Made by a program: the position numbers and the translations under genes. A stretch of DNA of 64,000 nucleotides from contig NC_090131.1 in NCBI RefSeq assembly GCF_040581485.1, positions 10,788,001 to 10,852,000 on the forward strand. The letters run 5' to 3'. Origin of the DNA: Linepithema humile. Taxonomy: Eukaryota; Arthropoda; Insecta; Hymenoptera; Formicidae. Positions 22,900-36,603 of the stretch are shown here, one piece after another; positions within the stretch are counted from its first letter, which is position 1; each line of letters opens with the position of its first letter. A model generated the notes under the pieces. The model searched no databases. It saw only the letters and a program-made list of their open reading frames with translations, and was not told the origin of the DNA.

Positions 22900-25090
22900 T
22901 TCTCTCTCGCTCCTATAATATAAAAATGCTTTGAATTTTTATCGAAAAAATACTTTTATTTTGTAAAATATTGATAGCACTGGAAATTGCGTAATAAAAA
23001 TTAAAAAGTAAATTAGAAAGGCGCTATAAATTACATATATTGCAAATTATAGCGCTAGATATTTAACGTTTATAATGTTAAATATCGCTGCAACAGATGC
23101 ATTTGTGATACAAATTGCTTTGTACTCGTATTTAGACTGTAATATCAATGAAAATAAAATATAATTTGGGGATATACACAAAAAACATCATTTGTAAAGT
23201 AGTAAAATAAAAGAAAAAATAGTACATATTTAAAAATTATTTTTAAAATAATATTTACTGTTTATATGCATTATTTACAAAAAAAAAATACTATAAAGAA
23301 ATTTATTTTTTATATTTAATTGTGAAAACCTCAAAAATTGTCAAGAAATTGTAACTGAAATTCAAATGTAAGTACAATTCTAGGATAATATAAAAAGCAT
23401 CATACACAAATTTATTATGATACAAACTTAAATAATGAAATTGTAATCTATGTTTCAACATTGCAAATGTGAATATTTATATGATAAAATTTACAAAGTG
23501 TTAACAATTTTCAAATATTTGCTAATAAAATATTATTGAAATGTTTCTGTTGAAATCTTAAAATAATTCTTTAAAACAAATATGATGGGGTATATATTAG
23601 GGATCATTAAATATGCGGCAATATTGTGATTATAAAATTTTATAAGTATCTATAATAAAAATTAAGTATAATAAATATAATAAGTATATAAGTATAATAA
23701 TAAAATTTTATTTTATTGCTTTTTATTGGGACTTGCACAATGGGACATTGGGACATACAAAATGAAATAAACAACACACAAAGTAACAAGTCCCAATAAA
23801 AAGCAATCCAGCCAGTCAGAAAAATTAAGTCAATTAAGAACATTAAACCAATAAATAAAAATCAACAGTTGCCATGTCTGACACTGAAAAAAGCAAGGGG
23901 TGGACAAAATGTTTATAAAAATGGACAAAAGAGAACTACACCAAAAACAACCAGTTTAAATTTTAACTAAGAGACGCAACAAAAATTAGATTCGCTGAAG
24001 AAGGCCCAAAAAAAGGTGCCGAAACGTTCGACAATTATATGTAAGATATACGACAATCATATGTAAGATATATTAATAAATAGCACCTAGAACAAGCTAA
24101 GGCTCAATAAATAAGCGTGTATTATCATTTTAAAGTTATATCATTATGTTGTAATATTGATTTTTATTTTTATTTAACATCTGACAGGAGTGGTACGAAT
24201 TCATAAACCGGAAACAAATGATACACAGATTGCCGAAATCATATCGAGCTGGCTAGTGCATGCTAAGTGAGGACAGCAAAGAGCAGAGTATGTATATTCA
24301 TTAATAATAAAAAATATATAATACACATATAATAAAAATATTTGTAAAAAAATTTAAAGATTTGTTCTAAGAATGCATGTTATAAATTTTATGTTAGTTC
24401 TCGATATTTTTTAGGATAAAAATAAGAAAGCAACAGCAGCGCGAAACTGATGATGGCAACGAAAAAGATATGTAGTATATTAGCCGTCTATGGACACAGA
24501 ACAAAAATAGTAATATCATTTTTTTCATTTCTGTTGTTACCGGAGAGCTCTCTGTGATAAATATTTTATCAAGACATATAGTATTTTTGTTTGTTTGATT
24601 TGTTAAAAATATTTGTATAATTTTTTATAAACATAATATAAATAAATACAATAGAGTATAAGAAATATCCAATAATAAAATGTTTTATTCAATTTTTATA
24701 GATTTTTTGCAAATTATTTACTTATATATTCTTTACGAGATTTCTTCTTAAAAAATAAAAAAGATGAAAAAGAAATATTATATTAATTTATTCAATTATT
24801 AGCAAAAAATGATTAGAAAGTATAATATTTAATCAATTTTTTGCTAATAGTTGAATAAATCATTATAATATTTCTTTTTATAAGAGTATTAAAAATAATA
24901 TTAGAAAGTCCCTAGCATGTTATATGAATATTAATACAACGTGCTTTACAAGATTTCTAGAATGTTAATGGAGTCAATTAAAACGAACATTTTTATGTCG
25001 CTGGGAGGTTAATGGCAGCTTTATTAATCTCCGTGGAATGTTACTATGTTACAATTTAAGATTATTGTAACCTTTTAGGAATGTTGATGT
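22900..25090. other. AT-rich repeat-bearing spacer, no gene seen
   Basis: Contains an inverted repeat at 23716-23808 (arms TTGCTTTTTATTGGGACTTG and complement) and another at 24771-24877 (arms of about 45 bases, loop about 17), both MITE-like. A hammerhead-like core lies at 23995-24025. The rest shows only short chance frames. Confidence 0.6.
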
Positions 25091-25123
25091 GCTATGAGGA
25101 AGATAAAACGCAAATGTTATATA

Positions 25124-28100
25124 TCATATGTTGATGTCAATGGTTTTCATAAAATATGATATAGATAAAGTAATATTCTTATCTCTAAAGGAGAGGAGAG
25201 ATTCGACCGGCCAGGGAAGAAAGCCACAATTTTCAACAATATCTTTAGTAAGAATTTTTCTTTGAGTGATAAACTTATTACATTGCCAGAAAACATGGTC
25301 AATGTCTTCTGGTGTCCTGCAAACAGCGCAGTTTGGGGATTCCACAATATGGAAACAGAAGAGGCTAGCATTAAGTGAAGTGTGACCACTACGTATCCTA
25401 CAGATTGAGATGATTTCTCTCCTGGAAGCCTTAAAGCCATGAAACCATGGTTTTCTATGTCTGAAGTGAAAGGACTCGAAATATTTATAACCCTTGATTT
25501 TACCCTCATTTTCACAAGAAGTAAACAAATTATTATACATTGTGTCTTTATTGAGGTTTTTGAAATCCAATATAGGAATTTCAATTTGAGAGTCCCTTCC
25601 CGAGACCATTGCATTCTTAGCATAGGCATCAGCTTTTTCATTGCCTGGGATACCCCTATGGCTTGGAATCCAGAAAAGGGAAATTTCCTTGTTCATGTTG
25701 TTTGCATTTCTGAGTTTGTCTTTTATAAACGCAAGTAAATGCGAACTTTTATTTGGTAAGAAATCCGAGATTAGTGCAGATAGAACCGATTTAGAGTCTG
25801 AAAAAATTGAGAAGTTCCTAGAATCAGATCTCAGACAATACTCAACGGTCTCCAAGATCGCTAATGTCTCTATAGTAAATGTGGATAAAAAGCCCACCGA
25901 TCTGTACTGAAAAATTTCCTCATCTGCAAAAAGCCACAAAAACTCTGAATCAGGCTTTTTGGAGCCATCCGTGTAGATGCATTTAGTGCAAATTGTCTCG
26001 TATGCGAAAATTTTTTCAAAGTCCTGCTGAACAGAGCTGGATTCACACAGCTGCCTACCCCTGTCGAAAACCACATTGGGAACATAGAACAGGGAAAGCC
26101 AGTGTTTAGAGTACCCTAAAAATTTTGGGCTTGATTCCAAAACTCGAAGAATGTCCTGAAGTTTCCTAAAAGATGTAATCAGAGTGGATTCGTTAATTCT
26201 TTGAACATAAGTAGGCGTATCTCTACTTTCAATAATATTGTCCATGATTTCTTTTAGGGGATGGTTTGACCACGTCCAGATTCTAGAAACAAAGTTGCTA
26301 GACAGATATGCCCATCTTTGCATCAGAGAAGGTTCCCTAGCCTCAGCCAAGAGAATGTTAGTAGGAGCCCAAGGATAAGCGAATCGCTCGATATTGGATC
26401 CTTGATAGGAGGTTCATTGCAGAGGTAGAAATGCTCTGAAACAGAAAGGTGCCATACTCCAGTCTAGATTTAATTAACGACCTGTAAATGATGAGCATAA
26501 GATCAGGATCCGCACCCCACCAAACGTGTCTGATACAATTAATAATCTTTAGAGGAGTCTGACAGCTTTCTTTAATTTTCTTAATCTGAGCGTCCCATCC
26601 AAGATTTGCCTGAAAAACCAAGCCCAAAAATCTAGCGTGCGATGAATTATCAATCACATCTTTTCCAATTTGTAATGAATGTAGGCCAGGTCTTTTAGCC
26701 CTTAGTCCGGGTTCAAAAACCACAAATTTTGTTTTATTTGTAGATAGTTCTAAGCCTATGTTTTTTAAAAAGTTGCACACTGAGTTCAAAGCCTTCTCTA
26801 AGGATTGAAGAATGTATGGAATACGGTTGTCACACCTATAAAAAACAACATTGTCTGCGTATTGTAAGATCTTGACCGGGTTTTCTATAGTGTATTCCAG
26901 ATTCTTGGTGTATATGATATACAGTAAACTTAAAACACTGCCTTGAGGAAGGCCTCTGAACACCGATCTTATCTCATCTATACTGCCAAATTTGAAGTGG
27001 ACCCTTCTGAATGAAACCAGGTTGTGGATGTATGCCAACATTTTGCTAGAAACTTCAGCTGAGGATAATTTATTAATTAATATATCGTTAAGCACGTTGT
27101 CATATGCCGCTTGGATATCCAAGAAGACGGCCACGGAAAGACCTCCCTTATCATGGCAGAGAGTTATGTCCGAATGTATAATGGACAGATTATCTATACA
27201 GGATCTGCCTCTGCGGAAACCGTATTGAGTATGAAATAGGAAATTTGTATATTCAAGCCACCAAGAGAGACGGTTACATAGCATTTTTTCAAAAATTTTG
27301 CATAGACATGCAGCAAGTGAGATTGGCCTATATTTTGTACCTTCTGCTTTTGGGATAAAAAAAACCACAAAGTCCTTCCATTTCGAAGGATAGGATTTTT
27401 CTATATACATTCTATTAAATAGACGAAGTAACAGTTCCTTCAAAGAAGCTGGAAGTTTAGAAATAATTTTATAATCGATACCATCGATATCTGGACAAGA
27501 TTTTAACCTTAATCTTTTCATCGCAAAGTCAAATTCTGAATCCTCAAAAGGCAGGTCCAAGAAAGATTCTTGTTGGTTAGCATGGATGAAATTTGGTTTA
27601 TTAGTCGGAACCCAAGGAGGGGTAATCTCCTCTATTTGAGAAAGGATAGTATCGATTTTGTCTGGATCGTATTTGTTACGAGTTTCGGTGTAGTTAAAAC
27701 GGTACTTAAAACGTTTGATTTTATTCCAGATATAGCTAGGATTCGAATCCTTTCTGAGACTCTCGCAAAATTGTTTAAATTTGTCCCTTTTAATTCTTCT
27801 GAGGTCAATTCGTGCGATGGATTCCATTTTTTTAAATTCTAAGAAGTCCTTCCTCTCACCTGATAATTTAAATGTGTTAAGAACAGCTTTCCTGTTAGCG
27901 ATTAGACTGTCACATTCCTCTTCCCACCAAGGGCAAGAAGGGAATTTTTTATTAAGCTGATTTGAGGAGTTTTTCTTATTGCCATTGACATCATTGACAC
28001 AATTCCTTCTTTTTTTATATGAGCCTCCTAAAAGTGCCGAGGTGATCCCGCTAACAAGAGAGGAGTAAATAATCTGTATATCCTCACCTGTTTCCATCAA

Positions 28101-28878
28101 GGGTCCTAAATTTTCCTTCAATAACTCCCACTCATTTAAAACTGCATCCCAGGTTAGTCTTTGTATTATGTAAACGAGGTATTCGTTTATGATTGATCTC
28201 TAAAAGAGGATTTGAAGCAATATTTATCAAGATGGGATAGTGATCGCTTCCCCGTAAATCGTCATCCACACTCCATGATGCATCTAGACCCAAGCTACAA
28301 TGGATAAGCGAAAGATCCGTAACAGATTGACTGTTATGGGCAAAATCACAATGAGTCATATTTCCATCATTTAAACACACATAGTCTTTATCTAATAAGG
28401 CTGACTCGAGATTTAGGCCGGATTGACAATTGAACACGTCCCCTCATGCCACATTGTGCATATTGAAATCACCACAGAATAAACAGACATTATTGAACTG
28501 AGATAAAAAATTAACCCAGCTAGCAACACCTATGGTAGGAGCCGCAGGAGGTAGCAAGATATAATAGAAATGATATCGTTGCTTATGAAGATATCTATTG
28601 CACATGCCTCAATACTACCTTGACAGTCATTAACCATCCTTTTTGGCTGGTATCTGATATTGTTTCTGACAAAAATTAAAACACCAACCGCCCCTTTGGC
28701 CGACTCTAATGACATCAAAATCTTTAAGAAATATAGACATTTCAAATGTAAGCCAAGTTTCCGAAATACACATAATGTCATAATTAATAGAAAGTTTGGA
28801 TAATTCATTAAGTTTTGGTTTAATGCTTCTAGAATTCCATTGTAAAATTTTCAGTTTACTTCCTTGTTTAAAGAGCAT
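25124..28878 (-). pseudogene. LINE 1 ORF2: APE endonuclease, reverse transcriptase, RNase H
   Basis: Starts at ATG 28878, overlapping ORF1 by 28 bases. Endonuclease motifs are LQWNSRSIK, ISETWL and GSDHYPI. RT motifs are FIPKAEGTKYRPISLA, AVFLDIQAAYD, GLPQGSVLS and YADN in place of YADD. RNase H keeps all four acidic positions (YTDGS, IETLAI, FSDSKSV, GNEKADAYA). A C-terminal Cys-His motif (NCAVCRTPEDIDHVFWQC) follows. Frameshifts lie near 28690, 28535, 28440, 28125 and 26355. The YADN change alone would probably cripple polymerase activity. Between 28121 and 26358, and from 26350 to 25124, the frames are long and clean. Confidence 0.9.
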
Positions 28879-30344
28879 AATGTAGAAGAAGCCTCATGGG
28901 CTTTCTTGTCAACGGCTGAATGTAGTTTTATAGTATTTCTTAGCCTATCCATGAGTTTATTTTGATCTTTGTCATTATTTAACCAGCTTAAAATTTCCGT
29001 AAGAAAAGATAAAGAAACTGAGTCTAATTGAGAAAGAATTTTTGGTACCTTATTATTAGAATTTTCTGAATCTTGGTAATTCTGAGATTTAGATCTTACA
29101 GCGTCAGCAAACGTTGAGTCTCTTGGTGACATTGGGCTTGACAGCCGAGGAAAATCGGATCCGTATGAGTTTTTAGAGTTGCATGAATGGTTGACACGTT
29201 CAGATTTCCTTCTTGCTTCCAGAAAAGGGATGTTTTCCTCTGCCATAATCCTGTTGATAAGCCTCCTCTTCACAAGTGCCGGGCACGAGAAGTCTGATGA
29301 AATATGGTTGCCACCGCAGTTGACACATTTCTTGGCTGCAGTACATGATTTAAAATCTTCCTCTTTACTGAGATAAGAGATGCCACAGGTCAAACATACT
29401 CTCTCACTTTTGCATGTCTTACTAATGTGACCCAGGCGACCACAATTATAGCAGATCCTAACATTAGGAATGTAAGCATGAACTGGTGTAACACAGCGCC
29501 ATAAAATAATTTTACCGGGAAGATTTTCATCTTTAATAGTGATACAGATCAATTGACATTTTTTCCATGTTTTGGTAATCTTGTTTTTCCTTTTTAGTCT
29601 GAAGACAACACTAATTTGGAACCCTAGGTTTTCTTTAGAGAATGTAGTCTTCAATTCGTCTATCGTGACGTCCAAAGGAATTTCGTGCATAACACCTTTT
29701 CTGAATAATTTATATCTGGGGATATAAACAGTAAAACCGGCTTCCTTAAGATATCTATTTCTTAATGAGTCGCAGTTCTTAATAAGTTGGCAGTTCTGAA
29801 ATTTTCAAAGGTGATTTTCCAGAAGTTTTTGCCATACGTTTCCATGCTTGTGAAGGGGACGTTACATTTTAGAAGTTTTCTGCTAAATTCTACATTGGAT
29901 AGTTTGGTTTCTTCTTTTTTGCCCATTTTATATTTAGCGAAGATGATGTATGGGCTACGACAACAATTGTTGTAAAGGCAATCATTATCTATTTTCGTAG
30001 ACTGCTGACTAAATTTGTTCTTTCCTTAAGTTATAGTATCCGTTGATTCCTCTTTCTTAGCCATTTTCCTCAATTTCTTATCTTTTTTTTCTGAGCCTTT
30101 TTTTGCAGGGAATGCATTATCTTCTGACGTCTGTGATGTTAAAGTCGATGAGTCCTCGCGATCACGTTTCTTGGGATTAGAAACTTGAGCTTCTTTATAG
30201 ATCTTTTCATCTGATTCCTCGATGGAATCGTAGCTATCAGAAGGCAACATGTCACTTATTAACGAGTTATAGGCCTTTTCGAATTCCGGCGAGGGGACAG
30301 AAATGATCCCCCCGCCTGACGGATTGAGGTTATCCGTTGTAAAT
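28851..30344 (-). pseudogene. LINE 1 ORF1 (Gag-like RNA-binding protein)
   Basis: A Ser/Lys-rich N-terminal part (30250-30026) and a C-terminal part (29690-28851) lie in different frames, with the link readable between them, so at least two frame breaks. The C-terminal part has three CCHC-type knuckles (CYNCGRLGHISKTC, CLTCG..., CVNCGGNHISSDFSC) at about 29440-29280. The ATG used by the second copy is lost here; the next is at 30250. The family protein coats LINE RNA. Confidence 0.85.
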
Positions 30345-30524
30345 CTTTTCTTTCTATTAGTAGTTTAGAGAGTAGATCACCAAATAAATACACAAAAATG
30401 TTTCCCGATCCTTATGGATGAGAAACCTATTAAATTAGGATGAGGGCTCACGCCCTAATACCAGAATATAAGAATAAATATATCCGGAAGGAAAAACACG
30501 TGTACAAACAAACAGCGCCAATCT

Positions 30525-31532
30525 ACTCTCATGTTGGATAACCCTTGGATTTGAGGACTGCCTGACATCTGCGTGCATTGATTCAATTAATTGAACATAA
30601 AATTTGGTCGGTATTTCTGACCATATTTTTGTGATTTTTTGCATTAATTCTGTTTTATTGGTGAAAGAATGACTTCCCAACTGACGTCCAAAGTAATCCC
30701 ACAAATGTTCTATTGGGTTTAAGTCCGGAGATTGACTTGGCCACTTGATTACATTAACATTTTGTTCCGTAAGAAATGTTTTAACTAATTTGGAAGAATG
30801 TTTGGGGTCATTATCGTGTTGAAATGACCATTCTGATGGCATTTTTTTGTTGGCAAATGGCAGCATATAATTTTGTAAGATGTCACGATACACAAATCTA
30901 TCCATTGTTTCTTTTATTTGTACTAATGGACCAGGACCGTTACGTGAGAAACAATCCATTATCACATTACCGCCACCTAGCTTTACTGTCGGTTTTAGAT
31001 ACTTAATATTAAATCGCTGACCAATAGGGCGTCACACGTTATTTCTGGAGTCATTTCCAAATAAATTAAACTTGCTTTCATCACTCCATAAAATTTTTTA
31101 CCATTCAGTAGCAGTCCAATTAATGTGTTCCTTAACAAACTCCAAACGAGCTGTCTTATTCTTTTTCGAAACAAGTGGTTTCTTGCACGGTTTGCGTGAA
31201 AAAAGATTATTCTCATCCAAACGACGACTAACTGTTCTGCTACTAATGTTTTGCAGATCTAATTGATTTTTAATTTCAGAAACAGTGTAAAATGGATTTG
31301 ATTTGGAGAGCCTTGTAATTCGACGATCTTGTTTTTGAGTCGTTTTTCGCGGTCTGCCAGTTTGTGGTGCCATTTTAACGGTTCCATACTCTTGAAATCG
31401 TTTTATAATTTTCGTGATAACACAACGATTCACACTAAACACTTTTGCAATGTCAATTTTTTTCTGGCCTTTTTTAAACATTTCAATTATTCTTTGTTTT
31501 TCAGTTTCAGTTAAATGTTGCCTTCTTGCCAT
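30525..31532 (-). pseudogene. Tc1-like transposase, two in-frame stops and a frameshift
   Basis: From ATG 31532 it opens with paired helix-turn-helix domains (EKQRIIEMFKKGQKKIDIA; GRPRK linker), then the DDE core: SDESKF (about 31085), QHDNDPKH, and SPDLNPIEHLWD spaced as DD34E. Length is about 335 codons, normal for Tc1. In-frame stops lie at 31098-31100 (after TATEW) and near 31033. A frameshift near 30570 separates the tail, which ends RRCQAVLKSKGYPT just before the LINE 1 5' end. Terminal repeats were not found. Confidence 0.88.
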
Positions 31533-31539
31533 ATTTTAA

Positions 31540-32195
31540 CGCAAATTATAATACAAACTACACTTAGCGACGACAGAGAAAAGACTAAACATTTTCAAAC
31601 ATGTTTGTTTACATTGTATACTTGACTTATTATGAGATGTTTTGATGTTTCTTAACTAATGTCACGCAGTTGAGTTTTCTTTTCTCAACTCGATATTGGT
31701 TGTGACCTTTGTACAATTATGCTCAAGAAAAAATTTATTGCATATTAACGTACAAAGTGTTATGTCTTTGTACTGTTTTTGATTCCAACCTGCGCATTTA
31801 AAAAAATAAAAAGTGTACGGCAGTTCACGAGCAATTAATTTGTTTCTTAACTTTTGTCAGTAAGTATATATAATTTATAAAAATAAGAAAATTTAATTAT
31901 TAAGCAAAGTATTAATAAAAATTATTAAAATTATTACTTACTTTTTTAATGTATTGCTTATTATTTATTAACTTCATTAATGTTGAAATTTTCATTACTT
32001 ATCCATGTTTAATCATACAGCATAATGTTTTAATCAGAAAATTACATTTGCAAGAGAGCCTTGATGTTGATCTGTGTGTAATAATAAATCAATATTTACA
32101 TAAATAAAAAATAATTACAAATAAAGTTTTTATTAATTATGCAATGAATAAAATATACATTAATGTAATAAACAAAAAATATATGTTTAAATAAG
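31540..32195. other. AT-rich spacer, no gene seen
   Basis: Upstream remnant of the Tc1 element, then A/T-rich sequence. No convincing frame or repeat. Confidence 0.5.
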
Positions 32196-32431
32196 ACTTC
32201 CGTTTCCGGCGCAGTAGCGAGAGACACATGGTAGATGAGCGTGAGTGAGTGACGGAGAGGAAACAGTGTGTGGAAGAGAGAGTGGAGGTGTGAGAGAGAG
32301 AGAGTGTGAATGTGGTGGGCATAGGGAAGGGCAGGACAGAAGGGAAAAAGGGGTCAGAGTATAGGGTGACAGATAGGCAGGCATAGACTACAGCGTGTAT
32401 AGAGAGAAAGAGGTGGCGCGAGTGGGCCAAG

Positions 32432-33045
32432 ATGGATGGAAAGGCGCGATCTGGCGGGATGGAAGGGAGGAAGGCAAGGGGAAGATGCCTGAGCTTTGGG
32501 AACGTGGAAGAAATGTTTAAGAGAAAGAGAGAAAAATCAGAGGAGAAGAGGAGGATAAGGGATTTAAAAAGAGCAGAAAAACGCAGAGATCGCCAGGGAA
32601 AATAGAGAGGGAAGGAGGGGGAGGGACAGAGGGCTTAAAGGAGTTGATCAGAATGTGGAAAAAGAAAATGAAGAAGATTATGGAGGAAATGAGAGGGGGA
32701 AAGGGATGGAGGGAAGAATTAAGGGCGATGAAGGAGGAGATGAAAGAAGGGATTAAAGACAATGGAAGAACTGTAAGAGAGGAGATGGAGGAAATAAGGA
32801 GGGAAATTAGAGAGAGGGAAAGGAGGTGGACGGAGGAAAGGGAGAACATGAAAAAAAGTGTCAAGGGACTGGAAGAAAAAGTGGAGAGAATGGAAGGGAG
32901 GAAGGCGGAAAAGGGCGAAGAGGGAGGAAAGAGAGAGCGAGGGGAAAACGAAGGACAGACTAAAGAGAGTAGAGAGAAAGATGGAGATGAAGGAGAGGGA
33001 GGAGAGGAGAAGAAATATATTGATAAAGGGGATAGAAAGAGGTAA
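32432..33045 (+). pseudogene. Purine-rich LINE ORF1 (coiled coil)
   Basis: Starts at ATG 32432, stops at TAG after about 58 codons, and continues in another frame from 32644 to 33045. The sequence is almost all Lys, Arg, Glu and Gly with heptad-like Met/Ile/Leu spacing. No zinc knuckle is seen. An RNA-binding or trimerising role is inferred from position only. Confidence 0.55.
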
Positions 33046-33547
33046 AGGAGGGGAAGAGGAAAGAGGCGGTGGAGGAGATATTTAGAACCTTGGGGGCAAA
33101 GACGGAGGTTAAAGAAATTAAAGGCTTAGGAGGGGAGGGCGGCAAAGGATGGGAAATGCTGTTGGTTAAGTTAGGGAGCGAGGAGCAGAGAAGGAAAGTA
33201 TGGGCGAACAAAGGTAAGTTGAAGGGCAGGAGAGAAAGAATCATGGAAGACTGGACGTGGGGAGAAAGAAGGATGAGATGGAGGCTGGAGGAAATAGCAC
33301 GGAAGGAGGAAAGGGAGGGGAGAAAAGTGTGGATAGGATACGGCAAGGTGAGGATTGATGAACAATGGTGGAGGTGGGACGAGGAGGAGGAAATGCTAAG
33401 GGAAGGGAAACATAAGACAGGGGAGACAGGGGGAAGAGGGAGGAGGAGAGAAGAAGGAGAAAATAAGATAAGAGGGGGGGGGGGAAGAGAAAAAAAAGAG
33501 AAGGGGAGAAGGAAATAAAAAAAAGAGGAAAAGGTGGAAGGTGACGT

Positions 33548-36500
33548 TCTAGAATGTAGCGGGGATGGGAAAGAAAGACATGGATTTTTGGAGGAGCCTA
33601 AAGGAGTGGAACGTGACGATTTTCTTGGAGACGTGGCTGGATGAGAAGGGATGGAGTAAAATAAAAGAAAAACTCCCAAAAGAATATAAGTGGGAGGTTA
33701 GCAAAGAGGAAATGTAAAAAAAAGATAGGGATAGGGGGATTGGTGATGGGGATTAGAAAGGATTTGTGGGAGAAGGGGTCTAAAATAGAGGTGGAAAAGG
33801 AAGGGATGGTAGTAGGAAAAGTGAAAGTAGGTAGGAAGAGGTGGAGGATAATAGAGGTATACGCGAGGGAAGGAATAGAAAGGACGTTGCAAGGGATAGA
33901 GGAATGGATAGAGGATAAATAGGGGAGAGGGGGTAAGGGAGATAATAGGGGAGGATTTTAATGCAAGAACGGGTAGAGAGGGGGGAAGGGTGAGAGGGGA
34001 AGAAGAGGAAGGGGAAGAGGAGATGGGAAAAAGACGATTGAAAGACAAGAAGATAAATGGAGAGGGAAAGAAACTGGTGGAATATATAAAGAAAAGAGAG
34101 TGGGAGATTTTTAATGGGAGTATAAAAGGGGACTGGGAGGGAGAGTACACATTCACAGGAGGAAGGGGAAATACAGTAATCGATTATATAATAGGGGAAG
34201 GGGAGATTAGGGACAGGATAGAGGAGATAAGGGTAGGAGACAGGGTGGACTCGGATCACCACCCGGTGGAGTTATGGGTAAGGGGGGAGATGGAGAGGAG
34301 GAAAGAAAGAGAAGAAAGGGATAAGGGCAGAAGGGGGATCTGGGATCAAGAAGGAAGAGAGAAGTTTTCGGAAAAAATGGGAAGGACACGGATAGAAGAG
34401 AAGGAGATGGGAGAGGAGTGGGACAATTTGGAGAGCAGGATAAAGGAGGCGCTGAAAGAGACGGAAGAGGAGTTGGAAAGGGGGGAAGAGAGGATAAAGG
34501 GATGGTGGGATGAGGAATGTGTAAGAGAAAAGAAGCGGGTAAAGAAGGAGCTAAGGGACTAGAGGAGGAAAGGGGGGATGGGGGAGGTATAAAAGAGAGA
34601 AACGGGAGTATGGAAAATTGTGTGAAAGGAAGAAGAAGGAGGATAACAAAAGATGGGAAAAGCGAGCAGAAGAAGCGAGAAGAGAGAGTGAGGTGTGGGA
34701 GACTGTAAATAGGGAGAGGAGGAGGAAAAAGAGAGTGAATGAAGAAATAGGGATGCTAGAATGGAAGGAGCATTTCATGAGGACATTAGGGTGAGTAGAG
34801 AGGAGGGTGGTTAGAGAGGGGGAGAGGAGGGAGCAAGGGGAAGGAAAGGAGGAGGAGGAGGAGTTAGATAGAGAGGAGATAAAAAGAGCATTGAGAACGC
34901 TAAGCGACGGAAAGGCGGCAGGGATAGATGAGATACCAGCGGAAGTATGGAAGTATGGCGGGGAAGAACTGGAGGAGTGGGTATGGGGATTTTGCAATAG
35001 GGTGTGAAAAGGGGAGCGATGGCCGGAAATTTGGAAAGAGGGGGTAATAGTGCCAATAGTGAAAAAGAGGGAGGGAGGAAAGGTGGAGGGGGGTCACGCT
35101 AATGCCGACGTTGTACAAGGCGTATGTGATAGTACTGGCGGAGAGAGTAAGAGAGGAGATAGAGAGTAAAGGAATAATGCCACACAATTAGACGGGTTTC
35201 AGGAGGGGAATGGGGACGATCGACAATATATATGTATTAAACTATCTGGTAAACAAACAATTGGGAAGGAAGAAGGGAAGGATGATTGCAATGTTTGTGG
35301 ATTTGAAAGCGGCGTTTGACTCAGTAGAGAGAGGAGTTTTGGTGAAGGCGATGAGGGAACGGGGAATAAGAGAGGGACTGGTAGTGAGAATGGAGGAGAT
35401 TATGAGGAAACGAGAAGCAGGGTAAGGGTAGGAGGGGAAATGGGGAAGGCTTTCTGACGACAAGGGGGGTGAGACAGGGGTGCCCACTTAGTCCGCTGCT
35501 TTTTAATGTGGTAACGACGGAATTAGAGGAGGAGATGGGAAAGGTTAGATGGGGAGGGGTGAGACTGGGAGAAGGGAAAGTACATACCTTGGCTTACGCG
35601 GACGACATAGTCATGATGGCGGAGAATGAGGAGGAGATGGGGAGTATGATAAGGAGGCTGGAGGGGTACTTGGGGAGGAAGAGACTGGAGTTGAATTTAA
35701 GTAAGACGAAGATTTTGAGGTTTAGGAAGGGGGGAGGGAGGATGGGGAAGAAAATATGGAGGTGGAGAGGGAAGGTGATAGAAGAGGTAAAAAAATTCAG
35801 ATATTTAGGATACACGCTGAAAAGAAACGGAAAGCAAGAAGCACATGTAAGAGAAAAAGTAAAAAGAGCAGCGGCCATAATGGGGCAGGTATGGGGGATT
35901 GGTAAGAGAAGGTTCGGGAAGGATTGGGGAAGAAGACTATGGCTCTTCGACAGATTGGTTTGGACGGTGATGGGATACGGAGCGGAAATATGGGGGTGGA
36001 AAGAAAGAGAAAAGATGGAGAAATTGGAGGAAAAGTATATAAAGTGGGTGCTGGGAGTAGACGGAAGAACGCCAGGGTATATGATAAGGGAGGAGTTAAA
36101 GAGAAAAAAATTGAGGGAGGGCAGGGAAAAGGGCGTGGAATTTTGAGAGAAGACTGGAGGAAGGGAAGGGGAGTGCGCTAGCGAGAAGGTGCTGAAGGGA
36201 GATGATGGAAAGAGTAGGAAGTGGAAGAGCAAACTCAGAGACGAGGAAGTTTTTCGAGGAAAGGGGAATAGAGCCGGAGAAGGCGGAAGAGAAGAAGGAA
36301 AAAGGGGATTTAGGGTATGGGCAGATTAGAAAAAAGAACAGGGATATACAGGAGAGAGAGAGGGAGGAAAAGATAGAAGGGTCAAGATACAATAGATGGT
36401 ATGGGAAAGTGAAATGGGAGGAAAAGCCGGGCTATCTTAAAAAGGTGTGGAGGAAGAGTAGATGGAGGAGGGTGGCGAGGTTTAGGTTAGGAACTGAAAT

Positions 36501-36603
36501 GAAGGAGGAAAGGTACTGGGAGACGGAGGAGAAGAGCAGATGTAAATTATGTGGAATGGAGGAAGAGACATGGGAACATACGTGGGAGAGTTGTAGGAAA
36601 TGA
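33548..36603 (+). pseudogene. Purine-rich LINE ORF2 (endonuclease and RT)
   Basis: Endonuclease pieces: NVAGMGKKD near 33552, FLETWLDEKGW near 33625, SDHHPVELW near 34250. RT pieces: ALRTLSDGKAAGIDEIPAEV (34893), VDLKAAFDSV (about 35298), MRQGCPLSPLLFN (35469), YADDIVMMAE (about 35595), then a long open stretch to 36146. The tail has CKLCGMEEETWEHTWESC (about 36541). Many stops and frameshifts (33716, 33920, 34560, 34795, 35007, 35190, 35425 and others). The - strand frames here are Ser/Pro/Leu-rich shadows. Confidence 0.85.

Larger units (their letters stand above)
25100..30530 (-). mobile_element. I-type non-LTR retrotransposon (LINE 1), nearly full length
   Basis: The - strand order 5' UTR, ORF1 (zinc knuckles), endonuclease, RT, RNase H matches the I superfamily. 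The 5' UTR (about 30345-30530) aligns with that of the second copy at 55125-55345. A 3' tail and target duplication could not be defined. Confidence 0.85.

Noticed and set aside
32137..36392. Many - strand frames rich in Ser, Pro, Leu and Phe
   Set aside because: They are the complement of the purine-rich LINE; pyrimidine-rich strands lack stops and give such frames by composition.
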